A stretch of 64,000 nucleotides of DNA from Demequina activiva (GTDB lineage: Bacteria > Actinomycetota > Actinomycetes > Actinomycetales > Demequinaceae), in NCBI RefSeq assembly GCF_016862815.1, contig NZ_BONR01000003.1, forward strand, positions 1 to 64,000, read 5' to 3'. Made by a program: the position numbers and the translations under genes. Numbering within the stretch: position 1 is the stretch's first letter; each line of letters starts with the position of its first letter. Shown in pieces: positions 46,562 through 54,875 of the stretch. The notes beneath the pieces are model-generated. The model searched no databases. It saw only the letters and a list, made by a program, of their open reading frames with translations, and was not told the origin of the DNA.

Positions 46562-48634
46562 GTGGCACGAAGCATCTACATCACCTCCGCGGAGGGCGAC
46601 AGCGGCAAGTCGACGGTGGCATTGGGCGTGACGGCCCTGCTCACGCGGACCGTGGGCCGCGTGGGCGTGTTCCGACCGGTGGCCCGTGTGTCCGATGGCT
46701 CCGACTACGTCCTGGACCTCCTGCTGGGCCACGACGGCGTGGACCTCTCGTACGAGGATGCCGTGGGCGTGACCTACGAGGACGTCCACAGCGATCCCGA
46801 GCGTGCGCTCGCGACCATCGTGTCCCGGTTCCACGAGGTGGAGCGCAGGTGTGACGCCGTCGTGATCGTGGGCACCGACTACACCGACGTGTCCGGAGCG
46901 GCGGAGTTCGAGTTCAACGCGCGCATCGCCGCCAACCTCGGCGCACCTGTCGCCCTGGTGGTGCATGGCCAGAGCCGCACGCCCGCGGAGATCGCACAGG
47001 TCGTGGGCCGAGCGCGCCTCGAGCTGGAGGACCATCACGCCAAGGTGGCGGCAGTGTTCGCGAACCGCTGCGATCCCGCGCAGCTCGACGAGATCAACGC
47101 GGTGCTCCCGGACGATGTGGGCGTGGGTGCGCTCCCTGCGGACCCGGTTCTCGAGGCGCCGCTGCTGTCCGCTCTCGTCGAGGCAGTCGACGGCACGGTG
47201 GTCGCCGGCGACACGGCGCTCCTCAATCGCGAGGTCCGCGACCTCATCGTGGGCGCGATGATGCCCGAGCACCTCTTGGAGCGCCTCGCGGAGGGCGCGG
47301 TGGTCATCACGCCCGGCGACCGCGCGGACACGCTCCTCGCCCTGCTCGCGGCGCATGCCGCGGACGGCTTCCCCAAGCTCTCCGGCATCATCCTCAACGG
47401 CGGGTTCCGCTCGTCCGAGCCGATCGCCCGGCTGGTCGAGGGGCTCGGGAGCGCACTGCCCATCGTCTCGACACCGCTCGATACCTACGAGACCGCACGC
47501 GCGTGCGCGAAGACCCGTGGACGTCTGGCCCGCGAGTCGAGCCTCAAGGTCGACACCGCGCTCAGCATGTTCGATCGCCACGTGGACGTCGTCGCCCTCA
47601 CGCGCGCGCTCGACGTCGCCCGCACGGACGTGATCACGCCCCTGATGTTCGAGTACGACCTGCTGGACCGCGCGCGCGCCAGCCGCCAGCACATCGTGCT
47701 GCCCGAGGGCTCCGACGACCGCATCCTGCGCGCCGCCTCCACGCTGCTCACCCGCGACGTCGTGGATCTGACCATCCTCGGCTCCGAGCCCGCGATCCGC
47801 GGCCGCGCCGCAGAGCTGGGGCTCGAGATCGATGCGGCGCGCATCGTCTCCCCCAGCGACCGCGAGCTCGTCGAGCGCTTCGCGGAGACCTACGCAGAGC
47901 TGCGAGCACACAAGGGGATGACCGTCGAGCAGGCGCACGAGGTGGTCCAGGACGTCAGCTTCTTCGGCACCATGATGGTCCAGGCGGGCCTCGCGGACGG
48001 CATGGTGTCGGGCGCAGCGCACACCACGGCGCACACGATCACGCCGTCCTTCCAGGTCATCAAGACCACACCGGGCGTCTCGATCGTGTCCTCGGTGTTC
48101 TTCATGTGCCTCGCGGACCGCGTCCTGGTGTACGGCGACTGCGCCGTCAACCCCGATCCCACCGCGGAGCAGCTCGCGGACATCGCGATCTCCTCTGCGG
48201 AGACCGCGTTGCAGTTCCACATCGAGCCTCGGATCGCGATGTTGTCCTACTCGACGGGCGCCTCCGGCAGCGGCTCCGACGTCGACAAGGTCAGGGAGGC
48301 CACCCGGCTGGTGCGCGAGCGCCGGCCCGACCTCGTGGTGGACGGACCGATGCAGTACGACGCCGCCGTGGAGCCATCAGTGGCCGCCTCGAAGGCACCG
48401 GACTCGCCCGTCGCGGGTCAGGCCACCGTGCTGGTGTTCCCGGATCTCAACACCGGCAACAACACCTACAAGGCCGTGCAGCGGTCGGCGGGCGCCGTCG
48501 CCGTGGGCCCGGTGCTCCAGGGGCTGCGCAAGCCCGTCAACGACCTGTCCCGCGGAGCGCTCGTCCAGGACATCGTCAACACCGTCGCCATCACCGCGAT
48601 CCAGGCACAGAGCCTGGAGACCCAGGAGGACTGA
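46562..48634 (+). CDS. pta: Phosphate acetyltransferase, long form
   Basis: A 690-residue enzyme interconverting acetyl-CoA and acetyl-phosphate. Three domains: an N-terminal P-loop domain (SAEGDSGKST near residue 8-17, BioD-like), a DRTGG regulatory domain (~215-330) and the C-terminal catalytic PTA domain (~370-690) with VLPEGSDDRIL, SGAAHTTAHTITP and FPDLNTGNNTYKAVQRS. GTG 46562 is preferred because GGGAGG lies nine bases upstream; ATG 46553 in the same frame touches that site. ackA follows 4 bases after the stop. Together they yield ATP by acetate formation or activate acetate. Confidence 0.95.
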   Translation: MARSIYITSAEGDSGKSTVALGVTALLTRTVGRVGVFRPVARVSDGSDYVLDLLLGHDGVDLSYEDAVGVTYEDVHSDPERALATIVSRFHEVERRCDAVVIVGTDYTDVSGAAEFEFNARIAANLGAPVALVVHGQSRTPAEIAQVVGRARLELEDHHAKVAAVFANRCDPAQLDEINAVLPDDVGVGALPADPVLEAPLLSALVEAVDGTVVAGDTALLNREVRDLIVGAMMPEHLLERLAEGAVVITPGDRADTLLALLAAHAADGFPKLSGIILNGGFRSSEPIARLVEGLGSALPIVSTPLDTYETARACAKTRGRLARESSLKVDTALSMFDRHVDVVALTRALDVARTDVITPLMFEYDLLDRARASRQHIVLPEGSDDRILRAASTLLTRDVVDLTILGSEPAIRGRAAELGLEIDAARIVSPSDRELVERFAETYAELRAHKGMTVEQAHEVVQDVSFFGTMMVQAGLADGMVSGAAHTTAHTITPSFQVIKTTPGVSIVSSVFFMCLADRVLVYGDCAVNPDPTAEQLADIAISSAETALQFHIEPRIAMLSYSTGASGSGSDVDKVREATRLVRERRPDLVVDGPMQYDAAVEPSVAASKAPDSPVAGQATVLVFPDLNTGNNTYKAVQRSAGAVAVGPVLQGLRKPVNDLSRGALVQDIVNTVAITAIQAQSLETQED

Positions 48635-48638
48635 ACAC

Positions 48639-49775
48639 GTGAGCGTGAACTACGTGGGACTCGCGCTGGTCCTCAACTGCGGCTCCAGCTCGGTGAAGTA
48701 CCAGGTGGTGGACACCACCCAGGACGAGCCGCTGGCCTCCGGGCTCATCGAGCGGGTCACTCACCACGGCGACGCGATCCGCGCCATCATCTCTCAGCTC
48801 TCGGAGCCGGGATCCGGGGTCGACCTCGAGAGGCTCACGGTCGTGGGCCACCGGGTCCTCCATGGTGGCGAGGAGTTCTCCGGTCCTACCGTGGTGAACG
48901 ACTCCGTGGAGAAGCACATCGCGATGCTCTCGCCGCTTGGTCCACTTCACATACCGGCGAACCTCGCCGGCATCAGCTCCGCTCGCGCCGCCTTCCCTCA
49001 CCTGCCGCACGTCGCGGTCTTCGACACCGCCTTTCACGCCACGCTGCCGGAGGCGGCGTACACGTACGCGATCGACCGTCGCGTCGCGCACGAGCACGGC
49101 GTGCGCCGCTACGGGTTCCATGGCACCTCGCACAGCTACGTGTCGCGTGAGACCGCGCGCCTCATGGACCGTCCCATCGAGGATGTCTCGATGATCGTGC
49201 TGCACCTGGGCAACGGCGCCTCCGCGTGCGCCATCCAGGGGGGTCGCTCGGTGGACACGTCGATGGGCCTGACGCCGCTCGAGGGCCTCGTGATGGGGAC
49301 CCGATCCGGGGACATCGACCCGGCCGTCACGCTGCACCTGGCACGCACGGCCGGCATGACCATCGACGAGGTCGACGCCCTGCTCAACCGACAGTCGGGG
49401 ATGCTGGGGCTCACCGGGTACTCGGACATGCGCGACGTCCGCTCCGCCGCCGATAGCGGATCCCGCGACGCCCAGGTGGGCCTGGAGGTCTACTGCCGGC
49501 GGATCCGCGGGTACGTGGGCCAGTACTTCGCGCAGCTGGGCGCCCTCGACGCGATCACCTTCACGGCGGGCGTCGGAGAAAACGACGACGCCGTGCGCCT
49601 GTCGTCGCTCTCGGGCCTCGAGGCGCTGGGGATCGTCATGGATCCGGAGCGCAACTCCGGCCGCAAGAAGCAGGCGACTCTGGTGAGCGCGGACGACTCG
49701 GCCGTCCAGGTGTGGGTCGTGCCCACGAATGAGGAACGCGAGATAGCGCTGCAGTCCATCGCTGCCGTGTCCTGA
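48639..49775 (+). CDS. ackA: Acetate kinase
   Basis: A 378-residue enzyme transferring phosphate between acetyl-phosphate and ADP. Motifs: LNCGSSSVKYQ near the N-terminus, VGHRVLHGGEEF, FDTAFHATLP, RRYGFHGTSHSYVS (catalytic region), HLGNGASACAI and FTAGVGENDD. GTG 48639 lies 4 bases after pta; a second in-frame GTG two codons later is possible. Slightly shorter than the usual ~400 residues. It also receives acetyl-phosphate from phosphoketolase. Confidence 0.95.
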   Translation: MSVNYVGLALVLNCGSSSVKYQVVDTTQDEPLASGLIERVTHHGDAIRAIISQLSEPGSGVDLERLTVVGHRVLHGGEEFSGPTVVNDSVEKHIAMLSPLGPLHIPANLAGISSARAAFPHLPHVAVFDTAFHATLPEAAYTYAIDRRVAHEHGVRRYGFHGTSHSYVSRETARLMDRPIEDVSMIVLHLGNGASACAIQGGRSVDTSMGLTPLEGLVMGTRSGDIDPAVTLHLARTAGMTIDEVDALLNRQSGMLGLTGYSDMRDVRSAADSGSRDAQVGLEVYCRRIRGYVGQYFAQLGALDAITFTAGVGENDDAVRLSSLSGLEALGIVMDPERNSGRKKQATLVSADDSAVQVWVVPTNEEREIALQSIAAVS

Positions 49776-49911
49776 TCGTCCGCTTTTGCCCGCGCGTGCG
49801 GGAGGTGTGGCCAATGCCACAGCGTCGTGGCCCGCCAGGCCTCCACGCCGCACTTATCGTTTCAGGGCAGCGCCTCGAACCGAGGCCCCAACCCTGAGGA
49901 CGCCCGCCACA

Positions 49912-50679
49912 GTGATCGATGTCACCACCTGGACCGCGCACGCGACACGCGAGCCCTCCGAGCAGTTCCTGACCGCGATCGACCGGAAGTGGCGCGAGAG
50001 GCTCGCGACGACGTCGCGCACCTGCCCGTGGCGTTCCCAGCTCCTCCACTCTCTGGTGCTGCTTCACGTGGACCGCGCGACGCACAAGCGGCGCCTCCGC
50101 ACCCACTACTTCGCGGCCGGCGAGTGCGGCGCGAAGGATCACGGCTTCACCCCGATGTCAGCACTCATCCCTGGCGACATGTACGGCCCGGAGTCGCTGC
50201 ACGCGTTCCACACGGGCGAACACTCCGCGCTCGCCGCGGCCATCGTCGCCGCCAAGCAGGATCCGCACCTCGTCGCGACCACGGTGATCACAGAGCCGCA
50301 GTTCACGGCGATCGACACGTTCGACGACCACTCGGGAGCCCAGCTGCGTCCCGAGTCGCACGGCGCCGTCGTGCCGTTCCTGTACGCGGCCGCCGGCGAG
50401 GACGTCGAGGACGCCTTCGAGCGAGAGGACCTGCTGCGCGCGAACGGCTACTCGACCTACACCGTGGATGCGACCACGATGGGCGAGGATCCCATCGCGC
50501 TGCACCGCAACCTCGCGGCGCTCATGGAGGACGTGTTCGACGAGATCGCCCAGCTCAAGGCGGACGGTGCGGCGCGCATCCTGTCCCGGGACCCGCTGTG
50601 GCCGCTCGTCATCGTCAAGGCCCCCGCCGAGTGGAACCCGGCGCCCGCATCGGCTCGCCTCGACAGCGAGCGCCGCTAG
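49912..50679 (+). CDS. Stand-alone protein related to the phosphoketolase N-terminal region
   Basis: A 255-residue protein that I cannot place in a named family, but which resembles the phosphoketolase encoded at 54876. AIDRKWRE near the N-terminus matches [18 protein letters not shown] matches [27 protein letters not shown] matches [17 protein letters not shown]; and PLWPLVIVKAPAEW matches [14 protein letters not shown]. The thiamine-diphosphate motif GDGEAETG and the PGHGGPG region have no counterpart, and the middle and C-terminal domains are absent. It therefore cannot be a phosphoketolase alone. It might be a decayed paralogue, a regulator, or a partner of Xfp or AckA. GTG 49912 starts the aligned part. 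It follows ackA by 136 bases on the same strand. Confidence 0.65.
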   Translation: MIDVTTWTAHATREPSEQFLTAIDRKWRERLATTSRTCPWRSQLLHSLVLLHVDRATHKRRLRTHYFAAGECGAKDHGFTPMSALIPGDMYGPESLHAFHTGEHSALAAAIVAAKQDPHLVATTVITEPQFTAIDTFDDHSGAQLRPESHGAVVPFLYAAAGEDVEDAFEREDLLRANGYSTYTVDATTMGEDPIALHRNLAALMEDVFDEIAQLKADGAARILSRDPLWPLVIVKAPAEWNPAPASARLDSERR

Positions 50680-50708
50680 GCCGCGTCACCGCTCGCAGCG
50701 CACGCGAC

Positions 50709-50714
50709 TACCCT
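50709..50714 (+). promoter_or_regulatory. Leaderless-type -10 box of the ABC-F gene
   Basis: TACCCT, six bases, then GTG 50721; no ribosome-binding site between. Same form as the promoters of purN, the L,D-transpeptidase and the lipoprotein at 33010. Confidence 0.55.
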
Positions 50715-50720
50715 TGATGG

Positions 50721-52571
50721 GTGGCTCACCTTCTTGGCGCTCAGGCGCTTCACGTCGACTTCGGCACCGGCACGGTCCTCGATGAGGTGACCATCGGTGT
50801 GGAGGACGGCGACCGCATCGGCATCGTCGGCTCCAATGGCGCCGGAAAGTCGACGCTCATGAAGACCCTGGCGGGGCGCCTCGAGCCGCATGGCGGGGCC
50901 ATCACCGTCACCCGCGGGACCCGTGTGGGAGTGCTCGACCAGTCCGATCACGTGGACGAGTCGCTCACGGTGCTGGAGGCGATCGTGGGCGGCAGCGCCG
51001 ACACCCACGAGTGGGCCTCGGATCCGCGCATCCGCGACGTGATGTCCGGCCTCGTTCCTGACCTTCCCGCCGATGCCGTGGTCGGCACGCTGTCCGGCGG
51101 CCAGCAGCGGCGGGTCGCGCTCGCGCACGTGCTCGTCGACGATCACGACGTGGTTTTCCTGGACGAGCCCACGAACCACCTCGACGTCGAGGGTGTCGCG
51201 TGGCTCGCGGAGCACCTCAACCGGCGCTGGGCCCGCGGGCGCGGGGCGCTCGCCGTCGTGACGCACGACCGCTGGTTCCTCGACGCCGTCACGCAGCGCA
51301 CGTGGGAGGTGCACGACGGCACCATCGACGTCTACGAGGGCGGATACGCCGCATATGTGCTGCAGCGCGTGGAGCGCGACCGCATCGCCGCCGCCACGGA
51401 GTCCAAGCGGCAGAACCTCATGCGCAAGGAGCTCGCGTGGCTCCAGCGCGGCGCGCCCGCGAGGACGTCCAAGCCCAAGTTCCGCATCGACGCCGCCAAC
51501 GCTCTGATCGCGGACGTGCCGCCGGTGCGCGACAAGGTCCAGCTGTCGCGCATGGCCGCCGCACGGCTGGGCAAGGACGTCGTGGAGCTGATCCGCTGCT
51601 CGGTTCGCTACCCCACTGCGGACGGCGGCGAGCGAGAGGTGCTGCGCGAGATCGACTGGAACATCGGCCCCGGAGAGCGCACGGGAATCCTGGGGGAGAA
51701 CGGCGCAGGCAAGTCCACGCTCCTCAAGCTCATCACCGGCGACCTCGAGCCCACCTCCGGCCGCGTGAAGACGGGTATGACGGTGCGGGTCGCGACGCTG
51801 TCGCAGCGTCTGGCCGAGCTGGACGAGCACGCTGAGGAGCGGGTGTCCGGCGTCGTCAAGCGCTTCAAGTCCGTCGAGCTGTCCGACGGCCAGGAGATGT
51901 CGCCCACCCAGCTCCTGGAGCGGCTGGGCTTCACCTCGATCCAGCTCAAGACCCAGGTCAAGAAGCTCTCCGGAGGCCAGCGGCGCCGCCTCCAGCTGCT
52001 GCTGGTGCTGCTGAGCGAGCCCAACGTGCTGGTGCTCGACGAGCCCACCAACGACCTCGACACTGATGTGCTCGCGGCCATGGAGGACCTGCTGGACTCG
52101 TGGCCGGGCACGCTGATCGTGGTGAGTCACGACCGCTACCTCATGGAGCGTGTGACCGACCAGCAGTACGCCGTCGTGGACGGCGGACTCCGCCACCTGC
52201 CGGGCGGCATCGACGAGTATGTGCGTCTGTCGCGCGAGCGCCGCGCGGGAACCGGCGGCGTGGGCACGTTCGGCAGCGGGGCCGTCGACAGCGCGTCCGG
52301 TGGCACCGCCGACCTCGCGCCTGCGCCGACGGGCGCGACGGACCTCTCAGGCGCGGAGCGCCGCTCACTGGAGAAGGAGATCGCCTCCGTGGAGAGGCGC
52401 CTGCAGCGGCTCATGCGGGAGAGCGAGGCCATCCACGCGGACATGGCCACCCATGATCAGGGAGACTTCGAGGGCCTGGCACGCCTGACAGCACAGTTGC
52501 GCGAGCACGACGCTGAGACCGCCGAGCTCGAGGAGAGGTGGCTGGAGCTGGGCGACCGCCTGGGCGTGTGA
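50721..52571 (+). CDS. ABC-F family ATPase (Uup/EttA-like)
   Basis: A 616-residue protein with two ABC ATPase domains and no membrane spans. Domain 1: GSNGAGKST, LSGGQQRR, FLDEPTNHLD. Domain 2: GENGAGKST, LSGGQRRR, LDEPTNDLD. The ~80-residue linker (P-site tRNA interaction motif region) contains KRQNLMRKELAWLQRGAP. A Gly/Ala-rich stretch and a C-terminal coiled coil (~545-610, EKEIASVERRLQRL) end the protein, as in Uup, which binds DNA. ABC-F proteins act on ribosomes; some give antibiotic resistance. The start is a leaderless-type GTG. Confidence 0.93.
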   Translation: MAHLLGAQALHVDFGTGTVLDEVTIGVEDGDRIGIVGSNGAGKSTLMKTLAGRLEPHGGAITVTRGTRVGVLDQSDHVDESLTVLEAIVGGSADTHEWASDPRIRDVMSGLVPDLPADAVVGTLSGGQQRRVALAHVLVDDHDVVFLDEPTNHLDVEGVAWLAEHLNRRWARGRGALAVVTHDRWFLDAVTQRTWEVHDGTIDVYEGGYAAYVLQRVERDRIAAATESKRQNLMRKELAWLQRGAPARTSKPKFRIDAANALIADVPPVRDKVQLSRMAAARLGKDVVELIRCSVRYPTADGGEREVLREIDWNIGPGERTGILGENGAGKSTLLKLITGDLEPTSGRVKTGMTVRVATLSQRLAELDEHAEERVSGVVKRFKSVELSDGQEMSPTQLLERLGFTSIQLKTQVKKLSGGQRRRLQLLLVLLSEPNVLVLDEPTNDLDTDVLAAMEDLLDSWPGTLIVVSHDRYLMERVTDQQYAVVDGGLRHLPGGIDEYVRLSRERRAGTGGVGTFGSGAVDSASGGTADLAPAPTGATDLSGAERRSLEKEIASVERRLQRLMRESEAIHADMATHDQGDFEGLARLTAQLREHDAETAELEERWLELGDRLGV

Positions 52572-52578
52572 GGGCAGG

Positions 52579-53412
52579 TCACCCCACCTGCTGACGGCCC
52601 AGGACGTTGAGGAACGCGAGCTTCTCCGCGTCCTCGGAGCCCGGCGTCGCCGTGAACACCAGCAGGTTCTGCATCTGGGCGGGGTCGTGCAGGTGCTGGC
52701 AGTGGACCTCGATGACGCCCAGCTCAGGATGCACCAGTCGCTTCTCGTCGTGGTGGCGCCCCACCTCGTGAGCGGCCCAGACGCGCGCGAACTCCACGCT
52801 GGCGTCCTGCAGCGCGTCGACCACGTCGCTCACGCGCGGCTCGTCGGGCACGCGAGACGCGGCCTCGCGCAGGTCCGAGGTGAACACCCGGGCGTGATGG
52901 TCCTGGTCCTCGCGCGGGTAGCGAGCGCGAGAGGCCTCGTGCATGAAGAACCGATACGTCGCGTTGCGGTACAGGCCCGTGAAGTGCGTCTGATCGCCCA
53001 GCAGGGCCACGGCGGACGGCGTCTGCACCATCGTCTCGCCCAGCACGTTCATCACCTGTGCGGGGGTGTCCTCGAGCCGGTCGAGCACCCGCATCAGGCC
53101 GGGCGAGATGTGCTCCCACCGCACCGACCGCGACGGCGTGCCATGGCCGCTGATCCGGAACAGGTGGTCGCGCTCGTCGAGCGACAGTCGCAGGGCCCGC
53201 GACAGCGCCGCGAGCATCTGCTCGGACGGCTGTGGGCCCCGCGACTGCTCGAGGCGGGAGTAGTAGTCGACGGACATCTGCGCGAGCGCCGCCACCTCCT
53301 CGCGACGCAGGCCCGTGGCCCGACGGCGGGGCCCGCGCGGCATCCCCACGTCCTCGGGCGACAGCGCCTCGCGCCGAGTGCGCAGGAAGTCGGCGAGCTG
53401 CGCGCGGTCCAT
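52579..53412 (-). CDS. Helix-turn-helix regulator with MmyB-like ligand domain
   Basis: A 277-residue regulator. An N-terminal HTH (~5-80) includes LADFLRTRREAL, REEVAALAQMSVDYYSRLEQ and PSEQMLAALSRALRL. The C-terminal domain (~100-270) has the MmyB/PAS-like pattern NVLGETMVQTPSAVALLG, TGLYRNATYRFF and the ending VFTATPGSEDAEKLAFL. This family usually represses or activates a nearby oxidoreductase gene. Two ATGs are in frame; 53410-53412 is preferred because GGAAGG is spaced correctly. It lies 19 bases after the SDR gene and is probably co-transcribed with it. Confidence 0.9.
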   Translation of the reverse strand: MDRAQLADFLRTRREALSPEDVGMPRGPRRRATGLRREEVAALAQMSVDYYSRLEQSRGPQPSEQMLAALSRALRLSLDERDHLFRISGHGTPSRSVRWEHISPGLMRVLDRLEDTPAQVMNVLGETMVQTPSAVALLGDQTHFTGLYRNATYRFFMHEASRARYPREDQDHHARVFTSDLREAASRVPDEPRVSDVVDALQDASVEFARVWAAHEVGRHHDEKRLVHPELGVIEVHCQHLHDPAQMQNLLVFTATPGSEDAEKLAFLNVLGRQQVG

Positions 53413-53431
53413 GCTCGTCATCCTTCCACGC

Positions 53432-54193
53432 CTACAGGAAGATCCCGCCGGACGCCTCGATGCGCTGTCCGGTGACCCAACCGGTGGCTCCCGTCAGCAG
53501 CGTCGCGATGAGCGGGCCGATGTCCTCGGGCTCTCCCACGCGGCCCAAGGCGGTCTGGGCCGCGAGGAACTGACGCTGCTGCTCGTTGTCCCTGTTGCGG
53601 CCACCCCCGAAATCGGTGGCGACGGGACCCGGAGCGACGGAGTTCACGCGGATGCCGCGCGGACCCAGCTCCTTGGCCCAGTACCAGGTGAGGTGGTCGA
53701 CGCCTGCCTTGAGAGCGCCGTATGCCGCCTGGCCTGGCACCGCGAAGCGGGCGAGGCCGCTGGAGAGGTTGATGATGGCTCCGCCATCCACGAGCATCGG
53801 CTCGAGCGCCTGCGTGAGGAGGTAGGGCCCGCGAAAGTGCACCGCGTAGAGGTGATCGATGGTGTCGGCGTCCGTCTGACCCATGGGCGTGACGGTGCCG
53901 TGGCCCGCGTTGTTGACGAGGTGATCGAGGCGATCGCGGCCACAGCTCTCCCGCAGCGCGTGTGGCAGCGCCTCGGCGAACGCAGCGATCGCGTCCGGAT
54001 CGCTGACGTCGAGCTCGAGGGCGAGCGCCGCCGCGCCGTGCTCGCGCGCGACGGCGACCACAGCATCGGCTTCCTTCAGACCCGTGCGGTAGGTGATCAC
54101 CACATCGACTCCCTGCGACGCGAGCGCGAGCGCGGTCGCGCGCCCCAGACCGCGGCTGCCGCCCGTGATGAGGGCAAGTGGACGAGTGGACAT
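53432..54193 (-). CDS. Short-chain dehydrogenase/reductase
   Basis: A 253-residue classical SDR. TGGSRGLG (10-17) binds the cofactor; NNAG is at 94-97; the catalytic triad is Ser145, Tyr158 and Lys162 (YGALK). The C-terminal GWVTGQRIEASGG is typical of FabG-like members. The residues after the first strand suggest NADP(H). Substrate unknown. ATG 54191-54193 has AAGGGAG upstream. It shares an operon with an MmyB-type regulator, a common pairing in actinobacteria. Confidence 0.92.
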   Translation of the reverse strand: MSTRPLALITGGSRGLGRATALALASQGVDVVITYRTGLKEADAVVAVAREHGAAALALELDVSDPDAIAAFAEALPHALRESCGRDRLDHLVNNAGHGTVTPMGQTDADTIDHLYAVHFRGPYLLTQALEPMLVDGGAIINLSSGLARFAVPGQAAYGALKAGVDHLTWYWAKELGPRGIRVNSVAPGPVATDFGGGRNRDNEQQRQFLAAQTALGRVGEPEDIGPLIATLLTGATGWVTGQRIEASGGIFL

Positions 54194-54265
54194 GAGCGTC
54201 TCCCTTCGGTGGTGGACCTCCAGGTTCGGGGCTCCGCCGTCGCGGATGAAGGCAGCGCTCATCCA

Positions 54266-54280
54266 GGGATCCTCGATCCC
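54266..54280. promoter_or_regulatory. GGGATC-CTC-GATCCC dyad upstream of the SDR/regulator operon
   Basis: A perfect 6-bp inverted repeat with 3-bp spacer, 73 bases before the SDR ATG, in the region shared with the divergent gene at 54337. Candidate operator for the MmyB-type regulator; assignment by position only. Confidence 0.4.
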
Positions 54281-54336
54281 CCCCTCGCACTCGGGCGCCG
54301 TTGCGGACCGCGCGCAATCCCGCAAGAGTGTGGACC

Positions 54337-54810
54337 ATGACCTACCTGTCGCGCGCCGCCGTCGCCTCCGCCGCCGACATCGGGTTCCGCCCGGTGATGA
54401 ACCGTTGGGGCAAGGTCCGCGCGGTCACGCGGCAGGACGCCGCTGCGATCGGTGCCGCTGAGGATGCGCGCGCGCTCGTGACGCTGCGCGCCGGCATCAC
54501 CGAGCGGGCGAGCGGCGGCGTCGCGGGCGCCGCGGTGGCGCTGGGGGTGGTCGCCTCGCTGGCTGTGGTGGGACTCGCGCTGTGGCCGCCGGCGGAGACC
54601 ATCTGGGGCTGGCTGGTGGCGCTCGTGCTGCTGATCCTGGGAGGGACGGTGGTGCTGCTGATGTCCTTCGACGCCGAGCCCCGCTCGGACGCCTGGTGCT
54701 ACCTGCTCGACCGGCGGATCCGGCAGCTCGACGGGCCCCCGCGCGCCGGGGCCACCGGCCCCGCCACGAGCCTGCTGTCTCGCCTCACGGGGAGAGCGCC
54801 TAGGACCTAA
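54337..54810 (+). CDS. Hypothetical two-span membrane protein
   Basis: A 157-residue protein. A cytosolic N-terminal part (~1-60) contains RALVTLRAGITERAS; two close spans (~62-85 and ~88-110) follow, then FDAEPRSDAWCYLLDRRIRQLD, given as DAWCYLLDRR and RIRQLD, and a basic C-terminus. No family recognised. ATG 54337 lacks a ribosome-binding site; AAGAGT ends seven bases before it, so it may be leaderless. It diverges from the SDR operon and precedes xfp by 65 bases. Confidence 0.6.
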   Translation: MTYLSRAAVASAADIGFRPVMNRWGKVRAVTRQDAAAIGAAEDARALVTLRAGITERASGGVAGAAVALGVVASLAVVGLALWPPAETIWGWLVALVLLILGGTVVLLMSFDAEPRSDAWCYLLDRRIRQLDGPPRAGATGPATSLLSRLTGRAPRT

Positions 54811-54875
54811 GCCCGCGCGCATCGGTCGCGAGGGTGAAATGCTGACGATGTTCGCTTCACGACTTGGAGGTCAGC

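Noticed and set aside
45467..48220. 917-codon open frame on the minus strand
   Set aside because: Runs antisense through pta and across the cyclase gene in another frame; no motifs.
54834..54875. GCTGAC/GTCAGC inverted repeat around the xfp ribosome-binding site
   Set aside because: Only 6 bp with a loop of more than 20 bases; too weak to call a regulatory hairpin.
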